Source: Takifugu bimaculatus
Taxonomy: Eukaryota; Chordata; Actinopteri; Tetraodontiformes; Tetraodontidae
NCBI GenBank assembly: GCA_004026145.2
Contig: CP034995.1
Span: forward strand, 8,257,887-8,321,886
Direction of reading: 5' to 3'
Length of the DNA: 64,000 nt
Shown: positions 59,817 through 64,000 of the stretch, in pieces
Layout of the letters: each line of letters starts with the position of its first letter
How positions within the stretch are numbered: the stretch's first letter is position 1
Made by a program: the position numbers and the translations under genes
The notes under the pieces: model-generated
What the model was told of the DNA's origin: nothing
What the model saw: the letters and a program-made list of their open reading frames with translations, nothing else
Databases searched by the model: none

Positions 59817-62800
59817 GCTGAGAGTGTCCAAAATCACCCCTTTTCCCTGTAAAGTGCACGGTATCTACAGCATTCCGTCCAAATGAACAGAGATATCTAT
59901 GCTAATGCTCTAAATGCATCCAATGATGCGCTGTAAAAGATTGAACACAGTATTGTGTAGGAGGAGGAGGAGGAGTGTGTGATCTGGGACAGCTCGTCAT
60001 GATTCATTGGTGGTTTCTTTGTGTTTTGAACAGATCTGTTTTGGGACTGTCCCTCTCGGTGTGTCTGTGTGAAGAATGTTGCCTCTCTCCGCCTCTGATG
60101 ATCTTCAGGAAGCCGGTAAGCCCAGAACGAACAAATGCTCGCCTGTTTCCGCTCCCAAGTGTTAATGAAGGGAAAAACCTGCGTCGCCTCCACTGACAGA
60201 GATTCCTTAAGCGAGTAGCAACAGGGAGCCTCTCAGTCTAATCATCACGTGCTCCAGGATGTGAGGTCCCCGCCTGCACCTGCACCTCTGCTTGGAAACA
60301 CCGAAGGGCCGAGGCCTGCGGAATTCACGCTGTCCACCGCAGCCGATGATGGGCTCACGTCTGAAAAACTAGCTGCTTGCTGTTAGCGGTCACGGATCGT
60401 CTCCTGTCTCGGGAAAAGACCAGTTTCAGAAATCTAAAGCATCCCCTCATCAGCAATGGCTGTTTGCTCCTCTAGAAACCTCATTGTAGGAGCATTTTAT
60501 ATAGCTCACGGCAAAAGAAAAGATGTCGTAAAATGGTGAATTAGCACTCTGCATGTTTATAATGAAACTTTAGTAGCTTTATGGGGGGAAAAAAACCCAA
60601 CATCAATCAAAAAAACCCAACAAAATACTGGTTTTTGACATCTGCTGCAGCTGTGAAATGTTTCACTTTTGGGCTGCAGCCGTGAGATTTTGTGACTCTC
60701 AACTTCCAGGATGAGAAAAAGGGTGAAGACGGGAGTCCAGCCGTTACCATCTGGCCTGGGAAGTGATGAAGCGGCTGGAAACTGAAGTTTAAAAGGCTGC
60801 TCACCACTCTGCAGTTGTGGGCTGACAGGCCATAAACCAAACCTGCATAATTAGACCGAAGGCTTGGCCGTGTTATTTTCTAGTCAGGCCTCGGCTTTCA
60901 TGTCTAACTGGTTAATGTCGGAGGAAACAGTCCGCGCCTCCTGGGGTGGATATTTCACAGTCAGGAACAGATAATCCAGAATTGACGGCGGAATGACGAG
61001 AATCAGCTTGTTTCTATGCAAAAGCACGAAGCTGCTGATTCAGACTTGGGTCACCGAGACGACCGGGGGGCCCAGAATGAGTTTTTTAATCTATTTGTCC
61101 TATTTGTGGTCCCCTCTGCTGACGCTGCAGGTTTAAACACAGATTTGAGTGCAGCAGGCTGACTCAGTCAGTAATAGCAGGGAAGAGAAGCTTCCTACAG
61201 GCCAGGTTTGATGTGGTTTTGATGCCCGGGATGCTTATTACACCTGGGCACCTTTACGGGGTGGGGGGGGGGCTGTCGGGAAACACAGGCGGACACTCCC
61301 TTTACGCCACAAACAGCTGGCGGAGGCGGGTTCGGTCTCTTCCTCTCTCAACTTCCTACCAGAAAATAAAAGTTTTGGGCAAGAATTTGAAAGCGTGCAA
61401 TTAAAAGTCTGGTTTGGGAACGTCTGGCATTGGTGCGGAACGCCGCCTGAGTAGAGCTACACACTGAAAACAACAGCCCCCCCCCGTCTCCTCACAACCT
61501 AGAAGACTTTTTCAAGGATGATCATTTATTTTACCAGTCATTCTTGGTGTTCTAACAACTGCTCCTGGAGTAAATAAATATGACTGTGGTTTATGACCTC
61601 TGACCTCCGAGGATTCCGCTCTTTAATGGTCTGTCAACGCAGGAGGGAACAGCTGAGAGGATGCGCCGATTGTTTGTGGAACCTCTTATGAGATGTTTTA
61701 CACGGGGGACGAATGAGGTCGGAGAGCTTTCGAAAACCAACAGCGACCTTTTCCCAGTGATGTCATCACACACGGGAGCGATGCGTTCCTGTGTCCGCCT
61801 CTTTATAAAGACTTCCTGTGAAAAATCACATGGGTATGTGTCTTCTAAAAGTCCTTCCCAGAGGTCATAGGTCAGTCTAGACTAATTAAAGGGAACTCAA
61901 TGACTGCTGGAAAATAATGTGAGCTCAATGTCAGAGTCAAGGGACTCGCATTCTTACTGAGCCTTTGTGCAAGTTGCTGCAGAACTGGATGTGTAGCGGC
62001 AGTCTGGGAGTCTTTAACATTCATACGCTCTTATTTATCTGTTTTATATACAATAATACAACACTCAAGTTGAGTTTTGGCAATTTTCACTTCTCCCCCA
62101 ATGTTCCAACGTCCATCCTTCTATTATGAAGGGATGTTGACGCGTATGCAAGGCCCTGACCTTTAGCCATTAGCATTGACCCTAAAAGCTTTTATCGACC
62201 TAATTCAGCAGCAGCAAGAGCACCCGAGCAGAAGAAAACCAGTAAGAAAGTTTATAAGGTTATTTACAGAGAGTAAACAAGCAGAATTAGCACAAATGTG
62301 TCCATAAAACTGTAGGTGGGAACAGCAGGAAAGCCACTGATATGCTGAGGAAAATAGTCCAATACTTTTCAGAGGAAGATCTTGGCGCAATAATCAGGAG
62401 GTTACAATCACTGCGAGCAAATGAGCTTCCAGTTCTCCCATTAAGAGCGTGCGATTGCTGAAACCTGTGAGGTCTGCAGCTGTAGGCTTGTTTCCTCCTC
62501 TGTTGGGTTGGGGGTGCTGTCATCAGGATGTCTGTAGACAGATGGACGTCCGTTCACCTGCTGGTGTCACCTCCAGCATCGGCTTCACGTTACTCCGGCG
62601 GCGGCAGGGTGGAAACCCGGCTTCATTACACCTCAGTCTCTCATCATTCCCAGTTTAACATTCTGGTGGAATCTCACATGTAGCTCAGCTGCAGCACGAG
62701 GTGCTAAACCGCAATACGGAGTTAGAAATGTGCAATAAAGAGAGGAACTAAACTGGACATGACACAACCGAGTCCACACACATTTCTATCTTTGTGGGGA

Positions 62801-64000
62801 CTTTTGTCGACCATTACCCAAATCCCAAGCACATTACATCTGTCTGTCTTTCTGTGCCTCTGGGATGTTGTTCAGAAGATGCAAATCAACCCATCAGTTC
62901 CCTACTGAACTCTTTTGCGCCAAAGGCAGCAATAAACGTTACTAACGTCATAATTTGGTTTAATTCCCATCATTCAGTGAAATCCGGGCAGGTTTTACCT
63001 GAAGAGTGTTTGCGTGTTTTGCTGTTTTTGGGGCGACTGAGAGGTATGAAGACGCCTGGACGGGATTCAGTCAGGTTTTTTTTCCCCCCTCGCTGCCAAA
63101 ATCCCGCCTGGAATGCCCAATCCGTCAGCAGTCGGCTCTCAGATCCGTATCTGACCGTGCGAGCTCAGCGCCAGCGGCAGCAGCAGATCAATGTGAAGTC
63201 TCACCTGCAACAGGAGCCTCGCCGGTCACAGGTTTTAAACTCTGACTTCAGATTATCCTAAAAATCCGATATGGTGGAGCTCCGGAGAACAAAGGAGCAA
63301 TTTGGCTGCGGAAAGGCCGTAAAGCTTTACGTTTGTCTCTATTGACACAAATATTTGAAGCTTTCGCGGCGGCCCCGGGGGAAAACTCAGCCTTCTGCAG
63401 CCACTTTATTGTCGAGGCGTAAATCACAGCAGGTAGGATTATGTCAGTTATCCTGAGAACAGATGTTTCACTGTAGAAATCCTGGAAAAGGCTGCTCAGA
63501 CTGGACCTGGCAGAAGGTCCAAGGGAGAAAAACAGCTGATTGGGAGACAGGCAACTGTGGGATGCATATTTTTCCAAACATCAGCCTAACCCGAACCCTG
63601 TGTCCTTTTGTTGATCTCTTTCAGACTCCTGCTACCGTGCGGAAAAGGGCACTTCCGTCCTTCAAGGTCGCCTCCATGTTGGATTGGATCGCATTGCAGC
63701 AGCTTTTAGAGTTTAAAGTCAGATGATCTCAAACTTTGTAGCGTATTACTGAGTTTTTTGTGTTTAAACGTTAAATGTAGCTGACATGCGTCCAAACCTG
63801 GACAGCCATCGGCAGATGTTCACTTTATTACAGATGTATTTAGAAAAATCCAAGTTTAAATGTTACCGGAGGCAAGTTACGGAGCAGTTGTTGCTGTTAT
63901 TTTAGGTTGTTTTAATTTTAGGGGCTGTGAATGATCCTATTAAGCATTAGTGTTGGCTAATGTTATTTTTAAGTTACTTGTGACATGAGAAGATTACTGG
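59817..64000. other. Sequence downstream of the mucin-like gene
   Basis: Probably begins with its 3' UTR. AATAAA hexamers on the plus strand occur at 61367, 61569 and 62733, none close to the stop. A repeat fragment lies at 62776. No gene recognised up to the right edge. Confidence 0.45.
62776..62812. mobile_element. Fragment of the same repeat family
   Basis: CACACATTTCTATCTTTGTG, GGGACTTTTG is the reverse-complement end of the element at 41108–41332 (shared CTATCTTTGT). Confidence 0.4.

Overview
The window is vertebrate genomic DNA, most likely from a percomorph teleost. The signs are spliced genes with GT–AG introns, introns as short as about 90 bp, dense (CA)n/(TG)n microsatellites, decayed teleost-type LINE and SINE pieces, and one gene that is unmistakably a vertebrate hedgehog-interacting protein. 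No prokaryotic, organellar or viral organisation is seen.

Layout. (1) 1–6664: sequence downstream of hhip, including its probable 3' UTR, a decayed LINE 3' end, an (AT)n tract and a CTCF-type motif near the left edge. (2) 6665–27816, minus strand: the complete hhip gene. I reconstructed 13 coding exons by hand, all with GT–AG borders and matching phases, giving a 2,097-nt reading frame (698 aa plus stop). The order is signal peptide, cysteine-rich N-terminal domain, six-bladed propeller with the hedgehog-binding L2 loop, two EGF modules, and a hydrophobic C-terminus. (3) About 28.4–28.6 kb: CpG-rich DNA upstream of hhip, the likely promoter. (4) 27.8–56.5 kb: about 28.7 kb with no coding gene that I can support. 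It holds microsatellites, a few repeat remnants, local GC/CpG clusters and scattered transcription-factor-type motifs. (5) 56566–59816, plus strand: a nine-exon gene for a 310-aa mucin-like type I membrane protein with a signal peptide, six N-glycosylation sequons, one transmembrane helix and a long acidic tail. (6) 59.8–64 kb: no gene recognised.

The two genes are divergent (head to head). In human the glycophorin A/B/E cluster lies next to HHIP in the same divergent arrangement. The cytoplasmic tail of the new protein carries a short motif (ANIPLSTVE) resembling the end of glycophorin A (TDVPLSSVE, from memory). I therefore propose, with moderate to low certainty, that this is a fish glycophorin-like gene. 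A (GATA)33 array and a long TG/CG tract sit directly upstream of it.

HHIP is a hedgehog decoy receptor and a classical GLI target. Five exact 9-mers matching the GLI consensus occur in the window, one of them inside hhip intron 4; these are motif matches only.
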